A DNA stretch of 64,000 nucleotides from Tridacna crocea. Lineage: Eukaryota; Mollusca; Bivalvia; Cardiida; Cardiidae. The translations under genes and the position numbers were made by a program. Within the stretch, counting starts at the first letter, position 1. Every line of letters begins with the position of its first letter. The stretch lies in NCBI GenBank assembly GCA_943736015.1, contig OX031068.1:29148296-29212295 (forward strand), given 5' to 3'. Positions 63,847 to 64,000 of this stretch are shown in pieces. The notes below the pieces were generated by a model, which worked only from the letters and a program-made list of their open reading frames with translations, was not told where the DNA came from and searched no databases.

Positions 63847-64000
63847 CATCATGATAACATAGCACATGGCAATAAGCAGGTTGGCAATAGAAAATATTCT
63901 AATGATGACACTCAGCAGGAATGAAAGTACCAAGGCAGATAGGGACACTAGGAAAAGGAACAGTAAATACAGCAGGAATCTGTCACACTCAGATCTGTAC
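63847..64000 (-). CDS. ABCG2-like half-transporter, internal exon (runs off the window)
   Basis: Minus strand, open from the right edge to a GTGAGT donor at 63841-63846. The peptide reads CDRFLLYLLFLFLVSLSALV then LSFLLSVIIRIFSIAN and LLIAMCYVIMM: two strongly hydrophobic helices. The order and spacing match ABCG2 transmembrane helices 4 and 5 (..FF.MMFTLMMV.. SSMALAIAAG.. VATLLMTICFVFMM). It runs directly into the next exon at 62553 in phase 0. The ATP-binding domain exons must lie beyond 64000. A GTACAG at the very edge could be the acceptor, but the frame also continues through it. Confidence 0.85.

Overview
The window looks like nuclear DNA of a marine bivalve mollusc, possibly a venerid-type clam. 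It is AT-rich and intron-like, almost free of long open frames, and packed with mobile elements typical of bivalves: tRNA-derived SINEs, a Penelope-like element, a LINE remnant, elements carrying tandem arrays of about 160-170 bp, and many MITEs. The species assignment is inference; no marker gene is present.

Protein-coding content is sparse and consists of single exons in long introns. On the + strand, 5829-6001 is the terminal exon of a trypsin-like serine protease (GDSGGP block). On the - strand, 24419-24522 is a clean terminal exon of an unidentified, possibly Nudix, protein. At the right edge two consecutive - strand exons (63847-64000 and 62464-62553) encode transmembrane segments of an ABCG2-like half-transporter, whose 3' exons I could not find.

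The dominant feature is a family of TTAA-flanked, piggyBac-like MITEs (about 220-280 bp, TIR near CCCTTTACCAAAC) with a near-perfect central hairpin of about 33 bp per arm. More than fifty copies, halves or remnants lie between 974 and 63335. Three subfamilies (A, B, C) differ in stem sequence but keep pairing through changes in both arms. In the labels below, L is the arm reading inward from the TIR through AGACTGGTCCAAATTGAAAG, and R is the arm carrying AAAAGGCTTC and ending GGTAATGGG or GGTAAAGGG. Several copies record history: one is split by a Penelope-like element with an 11-bp target duplication, one is nested in another copy whose unfilled paralogue lies 1 kb away, one lies in a 75-bp minisatellite, and two are L-hairpin-L palindromes.

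Layout: 1-6.4 kb, a 168-bp-unit repeat element and the protease exon; 6.1-17 kb, dense MITEs and the Penelope-like element; 17.2-19.3 kb, LINE remnant; 19.5-30 kb, dense MITEs, SINEs and the 24.4-kb exon; 30-36.4 kb, degenerate tandem repeats; 36.9-41.7 kb, a duplicated T-rich block in which one copy carries a 500-bp retroposon; 42-44 kb, nested tandem elements; 45-59 kb, repeat elements, a 460-bp fold-back and several tandem arrays; 59.7-64 kb, MITEs and the ABCG2-like exons. No tRNA or rRNA gene, CRISPR array, promoter or bacterial-type signal is supported. Boundaries of degenerate repeats are approximate.
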